DNA from: Hamiltosporidium magnivora
Lineage: Eukaryota; Microsporidia; Dubosqiidae
NCBI GenBank assembly: GCA_004325065.1
Contig: PITI01000133.1
Location: 1 to 19,927 of the forward strand
Length of the DNA stretch: 19,927 bases
Direction of reading: 5' to 3'
Positions within the stretch are counted from its first letter, which is position 1. Each line of letters starts with the position of its first letter. The translations under genes and the position numbers were made by a program. Below are positions 9,110 through 16,545 of the stretch, in pieces. The notes beneath the pieces were generated by a model. It saw only the letters and a program-made list of their open reading frames with translations, searched no databases and had not been told where the DNA came from.

Positions 9110-10800
9110 TGTTAGTCTCTTATAAAGTGCTTATGCCTCCGACTCCTTGTATACATCCAATCATGCTTTATCATAATTTTTATCGGAATTTAATTGAAGT
9201 AAAACTGCTTAAACTTCAAAAGTCGGAATTTAACAGTTTTGATAATACATCTAAAGTAACTTTATTTCATCACATTCAGAGTTTTTTAATCTGTAACGTA
9301 AAATATAATTTCAAAACCGCGTGTATGTCTAAACAAGAAATTAGCATTACATTACAATAAATAATATGTTTCTTATTGATTACTAAGCCTTTTTTTTGCA
9401 TTTTCTCTGTTTCAACAATTTCAGGCAATTTTTGTGCAGAATCTGAGACTCGATGAATCCAATCATATTTAATTTCGTATGAAGAAATATAATTAGACAT
9501 TATTTTAAATCTATACATAAATTTCTATTGCGATATACAATTATTTCTCCATACTCCTTCCAGAGAGTGTTTGATTTAAGTATCCTCGAATTGGTTTTAT
9601 ATGCCTAAATTGGCATTTATTTCTGATTAGTATATGAACACCAAACAAATTCGTTTTTTCAACACGTTTGTTCATAAAAAGTTTTAAACTAATTTAGAAA
9701 GATCTATCATGTTTCTAAAATTTCTAGAATATAAAAAAACCTTACTTCTGTGTCTTCAAATATGTATTTACCTAAAATATAAAAGAGTATCGTGTCATCA
9801 CATCATCTGATGTTTCGTTGCTTAAGGATTTTCAAAATTTAAAAGACAAGTTTTATTATTTCCAGCTTTATAAAACTTGGCATAATATTTTCAGTTTTCT
9901 CTTTTTAATAAAAACTCCTAGGTGAATTTTAGAAATTCTCATGTGATTTCGCGCTGAACCTATATTGTAGTAGATTATGTCTTTTAATATTGTAAGGTTC
10001 ATTACATCATCATTTTTGACCTTACGATTTGCTGTCTTTCTGATACGTATTGATTTGTTTCATTACAGACAATATAAGAGTTGCAGAAGCATATGTTCGA
10101 TTCTATTAATTATAATTATGAAGATTTCTTCAAGGTTTAGATCTAGCAAATCAATCCCCTCTATACATCCAGGTCTAATATTAATTTTATTTTTCACCAA
10201 AAATGCACAAATCTATAACGCAACTAAAAGAAGTCAGCTAATTCCAGTAGAATTACTCCGATTTTATAGCTGATAAACAATATTGTATGTCAATTAATTG
10301 CCTAAAATAAATTTTTTAGATTTAATTTTCAATTCTCCATTTAAATTTCACTCTTTGTTGCACAAATGAACCCCGATAGGTTTCTTTTGCTATTTTATTC
10401 CTAAAGAATTATAAAAAACAATTCCTTCTAAAAGAATAGAAGGTCTTTCAAAAGTAAGAATCCGTTGTATCCGATTATCTTTATTGATTTCAATGACTTT
10501 AACTTTTTAAAAATGTTTCATCTCGCTTGTTAAAAGTCAAATGTTTAATTTTTATTGCAAGAAGCTTATGATCATCAAAAAACAAGAGAGAATCTGTTGT
10601 ATGTGAACCGTATACCTAAGAATCTTCACCTTTATATAGTTTCTTATAATCTCTTCAACAAACGAAAACAACATATGTAAATACTTGACAAACTATCTCC
10701 ATGCAGAATCCGTTTTTCAATCTTCTTTTTCATTACTTTTTTAGGTCCTAATGATATATCCATTTTCTGATTTAGTATACAGATTATAAAATTTTAGCAT
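9110..10800 (-). mobile_element. Fossil R2/CRE-like non-LTR retrotransposon (reverse transcriptase plus C-terminal endonuclease)
   Basis: Minus-strand translation, followed through about fifteen stops and several frameshifts, gives blocks in the order and spacing of the site-specific, R2-type LINE family annotated in several microsporidia. KRILHGDSL at 10689-10715 matches the RT motif (K/R)GxxQGDSLSP. TDSLLFFDDHKLLA at about 10556-10597 sits where the YADD/IDD-LKLLA catalytic box belongs. LLEGIVFYNSLGI, about 10400-10435, matches the LLEG-Y-YLGI segment. NRIEHMLLQLLYCL at 10066-10107 matches the E-MLLQLL thumb region, followed by NKSIRIRKTANRKV. VETEKMQKKGLVINKK, about 9369-9416, matches the E-x-EKM-x-KY-x-x-L part of the C-terminal restriction-like endonuclease. 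Catalytic residues are damaged (FFDD for the YADD box, QG changed to HG). The N-terminal DNA-binding part is absent, consistent with 5' truncation, which is usual for LINEs. Its 5' side points to the 3' end of HSP104. Confidence 0.72.
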
Positions 10801-11039
10801 TTAATCAAGAAAATTCAGGGTGGGAAGTTTTTTTTTATTATAAAATGCACGTTTAAAAAGAATAGAGTTTTTTAACACAAAAATTACCTTTAAGTTTTCT
10901 TCTAATCCTTTCTTTAGTAAAAAAAATAAAAAATAGACTCTTTTACTGCCTGCAAAAATAAACTTTAATCAAAAAGACTATTTTTAGAAATCCAAACATT
11001 TTTAAAAACTAAAATTTATTTAAAATTTTCCTAGAAGGT
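10801..11039 (-). other. HSP104 3' flank with a possible extension of the R2-like fossil
   Basis: From about 10974 down to 10801 the minus strand stays open for 58 codons (FLLKKGLEENLKVIF and so on) and ends at a TAA. That stretch could be a further, unrecognisable piece of the neighbouring retroelement or chance. Next to the HSP104 stop, AATAAA reads on the minus strand at 11020-11015, about 20 bases after the stop, as a possible polyadenylation signal. Confidence 0.35.
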
Positions 11040-13556
11040 TTATAAAACATCTAACACATAAACATAATCACCTACTATTTCCCCAATAATACCTTCATCA
11101 TCACAATAACAAGAAATAATTCCTTTTTCAATCTCAGAACCATGACTCAAAATAAGTCTCGTAACTCCATCCATAAAATTTTTCTGCATATACCTTTTTA
11201 AGGGTCTAGCACCATAAAACTGATTAAAACATCTTGCCAGTACATCGTCTTTAACTCTGTCAGATACTTTTAACATTAATTTTTTTTCTTTTAATCGTTT
11301 ATTCATTTGATTTAAATTATAATCAAATATTTTACTCATCACTTCAATTGTTAACACATTGAAATATACAACACCATCCATCCTATTAAACAGTGCCATT
11401 CCAAATTTCTCTACAATTTTATTTTCTACAATTCCTTTCACTTCCTCGACATTCTTTGAACTTAAAATTTCATTTTGCCCAATATTAGAAGTCATAATTA
11501 TAACGGTGTTAGTAAAATCAACCACAACACCTTTTCCATCCATGACTCTACCTTCATCTAAGATTTGATAAAGTAAATTTAACGCTCTACTGTGTGCTAA
11601 ATCTACTTCGTCTAAGAGAACTACATTGTATGGTTTGTTTCTGACTGCCTCTGTTAAAACACCACCTTCTCCATAGCCAACATAACCAGCACTGACACCA
11701 ACCAATTTACTTACACTCATTTCATTTCCATATTCACTCATATCAATACAAACCATATTTTTCTCATCATCAAATAATTCATAACTTAATGCTTTGGCAA
11801 GTTCTGTTTTACCAACACCAGTGGGACCTAAAAATAAAAAGGTCCCTATTGGTTTATTAGGAACAGAAAGCCCGACTCGGTTCTGTAAAAGACATCTTAC
11901 AACGGTATCTACTGCAGTATCCTGTCCAAATATTCTACTTTTAATTCGATCACCCATATTTAACAGTCTCTCATTTTCCTTTAATGTAATTCTTCCTACA
12001 TTGATTCCTACCCATCTGCTAAGTACTTCTGCTACATTATTTGGACCAATTATTTCACCGATTATACTTTCTTTTTCAAGTTTTTCTAATTTTTCTTTGA
12101 GAATCGGTAAAATATTTTGTTGAATATCGACTACCGTATAAATATCTCTGTCTCTTTCTGCATTGCTTAATTTACTGTTCAAATCATCGATTCTTTTTTT
12201 AATCTTTTTTATTTCAAGAATTCTGCCTTTTCCTTTGTAAAAATTCTCTTCCAGTGGTTTAAGCTCATTATTTAATCTTTGTATTTTTGTTTCTGTTTCT
12301 TTAAGTCTTTCTTCTATTAAATTGTCTTGTTGGTTTTTAATTCTGCCCAAATCTAATTCCAAAGCTGCTTTTTCCAATTCAGCAGACCAAATTTTACCTT
12401 TTATATTTAAAAGTTCCTGTGGCTCGCCTTCCAAATCAATTACCATACTGGCACATGCCGTATCAATAAGATCGATGGCACTATCTGGCAGATGACGTCT
12501 CGGAATATATTTTTTGGCACATTTAGCAGCAAAGACGAGTGCATCATCAGATATTTTTATTCCGTGATGTAATTCCATTCTTTCTCGCATTCCACGTAGC
12601 ATAGTGACTGTATCTTCAATATTTGGTTCTTTCACCGTAACTTGTACGAATCTTCTTGCAAATGCTGGATCCTTTTCAATGTATTTTCTGTATTCTTCAA
12701 AAGTTGTGGCGCCAATACATTTTATTGCGCCAGAAGCTAGACTTGGTTTTAACATATTGGCTGCATCCATAGCACTTTCCCCCGTTGAACCTGCGGAAAG
12801 TACAATGTGAATTTCATCGATAAATAAAATAATATTTGGTGATTTCTCTGCTTCTTTTATAACTTTTTTTAATCTCTCTTCAAATGCACCCCGAAGTGAA
12901 GTTCCTGCCACCATCGCACCAACATCTATATTATAAATCTTTGCATTCGCCAATGTTGGTACTTTGTTCTTTGCTATAAGTTGTGCTAATCCAGACACAA
13001 TAGCTGTTTTTCCTACACCGGGATTTCCCACCAATATTGGATTACTTTTGGTTTTCTTAGCTAATATTTCCATAACAAGTCTTATTTCTTCATCTCTTCC
13101 TATAACAGGATCTAAAAGATTCTGACGAGCCTGTTCTATCATGTCAACTGAAAATTGAGAAAGCGCATCTGATTTTACCAACGAAGGTAGTTCAATGTTT
13201 TTCGACGTAAAAATGCTTTTTATTTTGGGGATTTCAAGCAATGAACTCAACAAATGTGCAGGTGTTACTGATTCATTTCGTGTCGTAGCAATTTTTTCCG
13301 ATTCCATTATAACTTTAAGCAAAGATGTACCTATATTAGGAACAGGAGCATCTTGTTGTTTTGGAAACGCATGTATTTTGGTCAGAAGAATTTCGGAAAT
13401 TATACGTTTATCTTCTGGTTTGAGAGTGGTTTGCTTTTCTTCTAAAATAACACGTAAAAGATGTTCTGGTTCAACAGTAGAGTTATTGTTTTCATAGGCC
13501 AATGTAAAGGCTGAATCTAATAATTTTTTTGTCTCTTGATCGTAGTTCTTCTGCAT
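11040..13556 (-). CDS. HSP104: Hsp104/ClpB-family (HSP101) protein disaggregase
   Basis: 838-residue AAA+ unfoldase that, in this family, forms hexamers and with Hsp70/Hsp40 pulls proteins out of aggregates in cytosol and nucleus. Order: two Clp-N repeats (about 1-55 and 75-115); NBD1 with Walker A GNPGVGKT 177-184, Walker B ILFIDEIH 243-250 and ARRF 300-303; a lysine/glutamate-rich coiled M-domain about 388-498; NBD2 with Walker A GPTGVGKT 577-584, Walker B VVLLDEVD 645-652, sensor-1 TSN 689-691 and sensor-2 GARPL 782-786. The NBD2 pore loop GYVGYGEGG is kept. The NBD1 pore loop, normally KYRG or KYKG, reads SLRG (220-223), so its tyrosine is missing. The M-domain suits the cytosolic ClpB/Hsp104 type, not ClpA/ClpC. 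Yeast Hsp104 is 908 residues; the shortness fits microsporidian HSP101. The ATG at 13556 is set by the first Clp-N residues and a CCC seven bases upstream. A heat-shock element lies at 13600-13612. Confidence 0.97.
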   Translation of the reverse strand: MQKNYDQETKKLLDSAFTLAYENNNSTVEPEHLLRVILEEKQTTLKPEDKRIISEILLTKIHAFPKQQDAPVPNIGTSLLKVIMESEKIATTRNESVTPAHLLSSLLEIPKIKSIFTSKNIELPSLVKSDALSQFSVDMIEQARQNLLDPVIGRDEEIRLVMEILAKKTKSNPILVGNPGVGKTAIVSGLAQLIAKNKVPTLANAKIYNIDVGAMVAGTSLRGAFEERLKKVIKEAEKSPNIILFIDEIHIVLSAGSTGESAMDAANMLKPSLASGAIKCIGATTFEEYRKYIEKDPAFARRFVQVTVKEPNIEDTVTMLRGMRERMELHHGIKISDDALVFAAKCAKKYIPRRHLPDSAIDLIDTACASMVIDLEGEPQELLNIKGKIWSAELEKAALELDLGRIKNQQDNLIEERLKETETKIQRLNNELKPLEENFYKGKGRILEIKKIKKRIDDLNSKLSNAERDRDIYTVVDIQQNILPILKEKLEKLEKESIIGEIIGPNNVAEVLSRWVGINVGRITLKENERLLNMGDRIKSRIFGQDTAVDTVVRCLLQNRVGLSVPNKPIGTFLFLGPTGVGKTELAKALSYELFDDEKNMVCIDMSEYGNEMSVSKLVGVSAGYVGYGEGGVLTEAVRNKPYNVVLLDEVDLAHSRALNLLYQILDEGRVMDGKGVVVDFTNTVIIMTSNIGQNEILSSKNVEEVKGIVENKIVEKFGMALFNRMDGVVYFNVLTIEVMSKIFDYNLNQMNKRLKEKKLMLKVSDRVKDDVLARCFNQFYGARPLKRYMQKNFMDGVTRLILSHGSEIEKGIISCYCDDEGIIGEIVGDYVYVLDVL

Positions 13557-13562
13557 TTGTAT

Positions 13563-13565
13563 GGG
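13563..13565 (-). promoter_or_regulatory. CCC start-proximal signal of HSP104
   Basis: On the minus strand the sequence before the ATG reads taatcccatacaa, putting CCC at -7 to -9. Start-proximal C-runs are a known feature of microsporidian genes and support this start codon. Confidence 0.6.
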
Positions 13566-13582
13566 ATTACAAACTTTTTTGC

Positions 13583-13589
13583 TTATAAA
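13583..13589 (-). promoter_or_regulatory. TATA-like box of HSP104
   Basis: Minus-strand tttataa at about -27 to -33 from the ATG, between the heat-shock element and the CCC signal. Microsporidian 5' leaders are very short, so a TATA box this close is plausible. AT-rich composition makes the motif weak alone; its position supports it. Confidence 0.45.
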
Positions 13590-13599
13590 GGTTTTTTAT

Positions 13600-13612
13600 T
13601 TCTAGAAATTTC
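13600..13612 (-). promoter_or_regulatory. Heat-shock element (three perfect units)
   Basis: TTCTAGAAATTTC on the plus strand is an exact TTCnnGAAnnTTC, the binding site of a trimeric heat-shock factor. It lies 44-56 bases before the HSP104 ATG, just beyond the TATA-like box, which is the standard arrangement of a heat-inducible promoter. All nine specified bases match. Control of HSP104 by HSF is inferred. Confidence 0.75.
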
Positions 13613-14024
13613 TTTTTTTTTCCTTTTTTACTAATAAAATTTATAGAAAAAGCTTGTTTGCGGTAATTTAATGAAAGTTTATTTAATAGATTTGCTTCTT
13701 CAAAAAGCAAAAACTCTTTTTTTGCGGTTTTTTTCGTTATTTTTTTTCATGATAAGCAATTATAAGATTTTTTTTACTGTTTTTATTTTAAAAAAATGTA
13801 CTAAAATCACAATTGTCAAAACATAGGCATTGAAATTCAAAGATTTTTCTCAAATGAATAGAAATAAAAATTTTTCGTTATTGTGGCATCTTAAATATTA
13901 GAAAAGTCATAGTAATCTTATTCTTAATAAATAAATTTATTCTTATGTACAGATAATGTTACTAAATTAGATTATGTATCTCAATTAAATATTCCATTTT
14001 TTTTGTATAAAATGTAGAATTTCA
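13613..14024. other. T-rich intergenic upstream of HSP104
   Basis: Long T-runs and no supportable ORF. No further clustered GAA/TTC units are seen beyond the element at 13600-13612. The rest is plain AT-rich DNA. Confidence 0.5.
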
Positions 14025-14139
14025 TTAAATTTTATATAAATATTCTTTTATACTAATCAGGCTGTTTAAGAAGCTTTTTTGTTTAAATTTTATATAAATA
14101 TTCTTTTATACCAATCAAGCTGTTTAAGAAGCTTTTTCT
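14025..14139. repeat. 58-bp tandem duplication
   Basis: Two head-to-tail copies with period 58: 14025-14082 and 14083-14139. Each begins ttaaattttatataaatatt and ends aagcttttt. They differ at only a few positions (actaatcagg versus accaatcaag), so the duplication is fairly recent. No gene overlaps it. Confidence 0.85.
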
Positions 14140-14312
14140 TTATAATATAATTAAATATATTCCTCTTAAATTAGATTGATATCTGATAAAGATACACACT
14201 TATAAAATGAAATAATTATCTTAAGTTTATTATCAATATAAATATCTACTCATATGTTAATATTATAGATTAAAAATAGAAATATAATTTATTTAGAATT
14301 CTATATTTTTAC

Positions 14313-14743
14313 TGCATTATATCAGTTTTCTTATACCTCTTTATTTGAGTAATAAAATATGTCACCAATATATTTCCACATTCGTCATGATATACTATTT
14401 CCTACATATATTCCTCTTTCACGGAAAGATGCTTGTAAAAAATCAACAGATTTCAAAACCCAAAAGTTCTTATACTTTCTATGTCAAACCCATTATTTTT
14501 ACGTTCCACATGTAATAGTCTGAATTCCATGGTAGATAATTTATTTTTGAGACAATTCTATATTTTCCCAATTTGTTTTAATTTGTGGTAGTACAAATTT
14601 TTAGAGTATTAAAATATAAATCCATTGTAGTCTATATCCAACCAAAAATAAAAACTTTAATTTTCCTCCTAATTCTACAGACTACTTACCAAGCAGATAG
14701 ATTTTAATACAGTTATTCCTCCTTCATCTTCATAGTTAATCAT
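14313..14743 (-). pseudogene. Decayed unrecognised gene
   Basis: Minus-strand translation from an ATG at 14743 (INYEDEGGITVLKSIC) stays coding-like for about 430 bases, with stops and frame changes. Blocks include LYYHKLKQIGKI and FRLLHVERKNNGFDIESI (about 14460-14535), then SVDFLQASFRERGIYVG (about 14401-14447) in a second frame. A third frame carries YHDECGNILVTYFITQIKR, about 14335-14391. The balanced use of E, D, G, R and V codons is unlike random AT-rich DNA. The original product was about 140-150 residues, or a fragment of something larger. I do not recognise it. It lies between the HSP104 promoter and FCF1. Confidence 0.45.
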
Positions 14744-15230
14744 AAATTATCAATTTTATTTGATTCAGTTAGAAAATTATCAAATATTAGATTTTTAAAT
14801 AAAAATTACATTCAGATATAAACATTATATTTTTTTTCTTCTGTATAGAATACAATAATACTGTATTTAAATATATTTTTTAAATTATTTCTTTATCTAA
14901 AAATATATCTTATCGAATGAATTTTTAAAACAAATAAATCTCTACAAATATATATTCACATTAAAATTCTTCAAATCATTTAAAGATTTATTTTTTATAT
15001 TATGAGTACTAAATAATGTATATAAAAATTATATTTATATTGGATTTATTAATTATATTGAATAGTTTCATCAGTTAATTGCTAATACATGATACTGTAT
15101 AAGCTTTATATAAAATATCATTATCCCTATTTTTCATATCCTTTTCGTTATTCCAAACAAGATTAAACTTTAAATAATTTTATTATTTAAAATCTTTAGC
15201 ATGTCACACATTCAGAACAAATTTATTTAA

Positions 15231-15306
15231 AAAATTCTGGGTTAAGATATTTTTACCATTTTTATATGTTTTCTTCTACCTCTTTAACCACTTTTATCTC
15301 TTCTTT
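15231..15306. repeat. Dispersed repeat, copy A (partner at 19282-19356)
   Basis: About 75 bases shared, in the same orientation, with 19282-19356. The common core includes aaaattctgggtta, ttttaccattt and ttcttctacctctttaacca. Small indels and substitutions separate the copies. On the minus strand both encode KVVKEVEEN, so the duplicate is derived from a gene. Confidence 0.85.
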
Positions 15307-15428
15307 CAGAACAAATAAAGAATATTTTAGAATAAATTTATTCTTGATAATCTACCAATTTACTGTTAACTTGTATACAACTTTATTTTCAAAAGTCAAG
15401 ATCTGAACAATGATACAAAAAAACGATT
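15262..15428 (-). pseudogene. Decayed small gene, paralogue of the fragment at 19303-19440
   Basis: Minus-strand frame with one internal TAG and no ATG. A hydrophobic N-terminal part (FFCIIVQILTF) and a middle block (FILKYSLFVL) are followed by an acidic and basic C-terminus, EEIKVVKEVEEN, then a stop. The C-terminus matches the second copy near the right end of the window. A hydrophobic leader plus a short charged tail suggests a small secreted or membrane protein family. Its function is unknown. Confidence 0.4.
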
Positions 15429-15450
15429 AAAAATTAAATTTAATTATTTT

Positions 15451-15456
15451 TTTATT
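15451..15456 (-). terminator. AATAAA downstream of FCF1
   Basis: Minus-strand AATAAA about 19 bases after the FCF1 stop, a plausible polyadenylation signal given short microsporidian 3' UTRs. Confidence 0.35.
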
Positions 15457-15474
15457 TTATTTAAACATTAAAAA

Positions 15475-16002
15475 TTATCTTATTGGTCCGTTTGGTAATC
15501 CTTCTACATCATAATGCATACCTTTCACATACATAATAGGCACACTGGGTATTTTTCTAATTCGCTGTTTAAGTTCGGTATCACACGTAGCCACAATATA
15601 ACACCTGTGTGATGTAACACGTTCAACAATACAATCATCAACGTACGTTCCTTTATGGTCACACGTGAGATGAATATACTTAGGATTTTTAAGAATATTT
15701 AGTGCTACTCGGTATGGTCGACCAAGTTTTTCAAGTTCGGCTATTACACATTCAGTTACATATAAATTGTAATTGCTGTACAAACACCGCAACATTTCTG
15801 TATGTAAATCTAATTTTCGTCGGATCGTGTGGTTTATAAAATTTGTGTCTATCAAAATGCTGTACGGCGGTTTTAATGAATGGTTTACTAAAAAATATGT
15901 ATGTAGTGGTTGTAAAGAATGCATTTGTTTTTTTATCGGCTGTATTTGTTGTGGTTTATAGTTTAGAAGTCTTTTACGACCAGAAAATTTACTTTTTGAC
16001 AT
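15475..16002 (-). CDS. FCF1: rRNA-processing protein Fcf1/Utp24 (PIN-domain endonuclease)
   Basis: 175-residue PIN-domain protein of the small-subunit processome. In yeast and human it is the nuclease required for pre-rRNA cleavage at sites A1 and A2 during 18S rRNA maturation in the nucleolus. Family signatures: PPYSILIDTNFINHTIRRKL at 45-64, ECVIAELEKLG 84-94, HKGTYVDDCIVERVT 116-130, CYIVATCDTELKQRIRKIP 134-152 and PIMYVKG 155-161. The acidic PIN residues are present: D52, E89, D122/D123 and D141, so the enzyme should be active. The N-terminus is basic (KSKFSGRKR), as in the family. Length is close to yeast and human Fcf1 (about 190-200). A CCCC run at -5 to -8 supports the ATG. It is divergent from MRD1, another processome factor. 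Codon third positions are less AT-biased than in MRD1. Confidence 0.95.
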   Translation of the reverse strand: MSKSKFSGRKRLLNYKPQQIQPIKKQMHSLQPLHTYFLVNHSLKPPYSILIDTNFINHTIRRKLDLHTEMLRCLYSNYNLYVTECVIAELEKLGRPYRVALNILKNPKYIHLTCDHKGTYVDDCIVERVTSHRCYIVATCDTELKQRIRKIPSVPIMYVKGMHYDVEGLPNGPIR

Positions 16003-16006
16003 ATTT

Positions 16007-16010
16007 GGGG
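16007..16010 (-). promoter_or_regulatory. CCCC start-proximal signal of FCF1
   Basis: The minus strand reads atccccaaat immediately before the ATG, placing the C-run at -5 to -8, the same kind of signal as at HSP104. Confidence 0.6.
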
Positions 16011-16149
16011 ATTTTTTTTATTATTTTTTAAATAACGGAAAATACAATCTTTTTAGTAAATATTTATTGTTAAGAGAATAGAAAATATAAAAATATTTTT
16101 ATTTATAAGGGAAAATAGAATTCTAGATGTGAAATTATTTTTAGATTTT

Positions 16150-16475
16150 TAGTAATTTTCTTATAATCACCTCTATTATATTTTCTTCTAATCACCTCTA
16201 TTATATTTTTTTCTTATCTTCTCTTTAAATATCTTCTTCGAATCTTTCTATGATTTTTCTTCTAAATATCTCTTTTAAATAACTTCTTGTTTTCTCATTA
16301 AATATCTTTATCTAATCCCCTCAGTTATATTTTCTTCTAATCATCTCTTTAAATATCTTAATATAATCCCCTCAGTTATATCTTCTTCAACCCATGTTTA
16401 AATATCTTCTTCAACCCATCGTTAAATATTTTCTCCTAATCTTCTCTTTTAAATATCTTCTTTGTCTCAAAAAAA
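16150..16475. repeat. Degenerate pyrimidine-rich repeats in the FCF1-MRD1 divergent region
   Basis: Roughly a dozen imperfect units of about 25-35 bases. Most carry taaatatctt or tcttctaatc on the plus strand (for example ttcttctaatcacctctatt twice near 16160-16205, and taatcccctcagttatat near 16315 and 16363). The tract is C/T-biased on the plus strand and lies entirely between the two divergent starts. It may be simple replication-slippage DNA or may carry promoter elements. The sequence does not decide. Confidence 0.65.
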
Positions 16476-16527
16476 TATCTAAAAAAATGAAAAATTTTAT
16501 GAAAAAATATTTAAATAAAATCTTTCA

Positions 16528-16530
16528 CCC
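16528..16530 (+). promoter_or_regulatory. CCC signal upstream of MRD1
   Basis: ttcacccattt places CCC at -16 to -18 before the MRD1 ATG, further out than at FCF1 and HSP104 but still within the usual range. Confidence 0.45.
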
Positions 16531-16545
16531 ATTTCTATTTAATTT

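Noticed and set aside
9109..9360. 83-codon plus-strand frame
   Set aside because: Starts at a TTG and is antisense to the C-terminal part of the R2-like fossil, whose minus-strand blocks explain it.
9541..9720. MutS/MSH-like core (TNLFGVHILIRNKC)
   Set aside because: Short resemblance to the MutS lever region, but the flanking blocks fit an R2-type retroelement far better and no MutS ATPase motifs follow.
9977..10273. 98-codon plus-strand frame
   Set aside because: Mirror of the RT thumb region (EHMLLQLL) of the R2-like fossil; no family resemblance of its own.
11359..13497. Several plus-strand frames of 68-109 codons
   Set aside because: All lie inside and antisense to HSP104, which is a full-length, clearly recognised protein.
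15773..16031. Short plus-strand frames overlapping FCF1
   Set aside because: Antisense shadows of FCF1; cysteine- and valine-rich nonsense translations.
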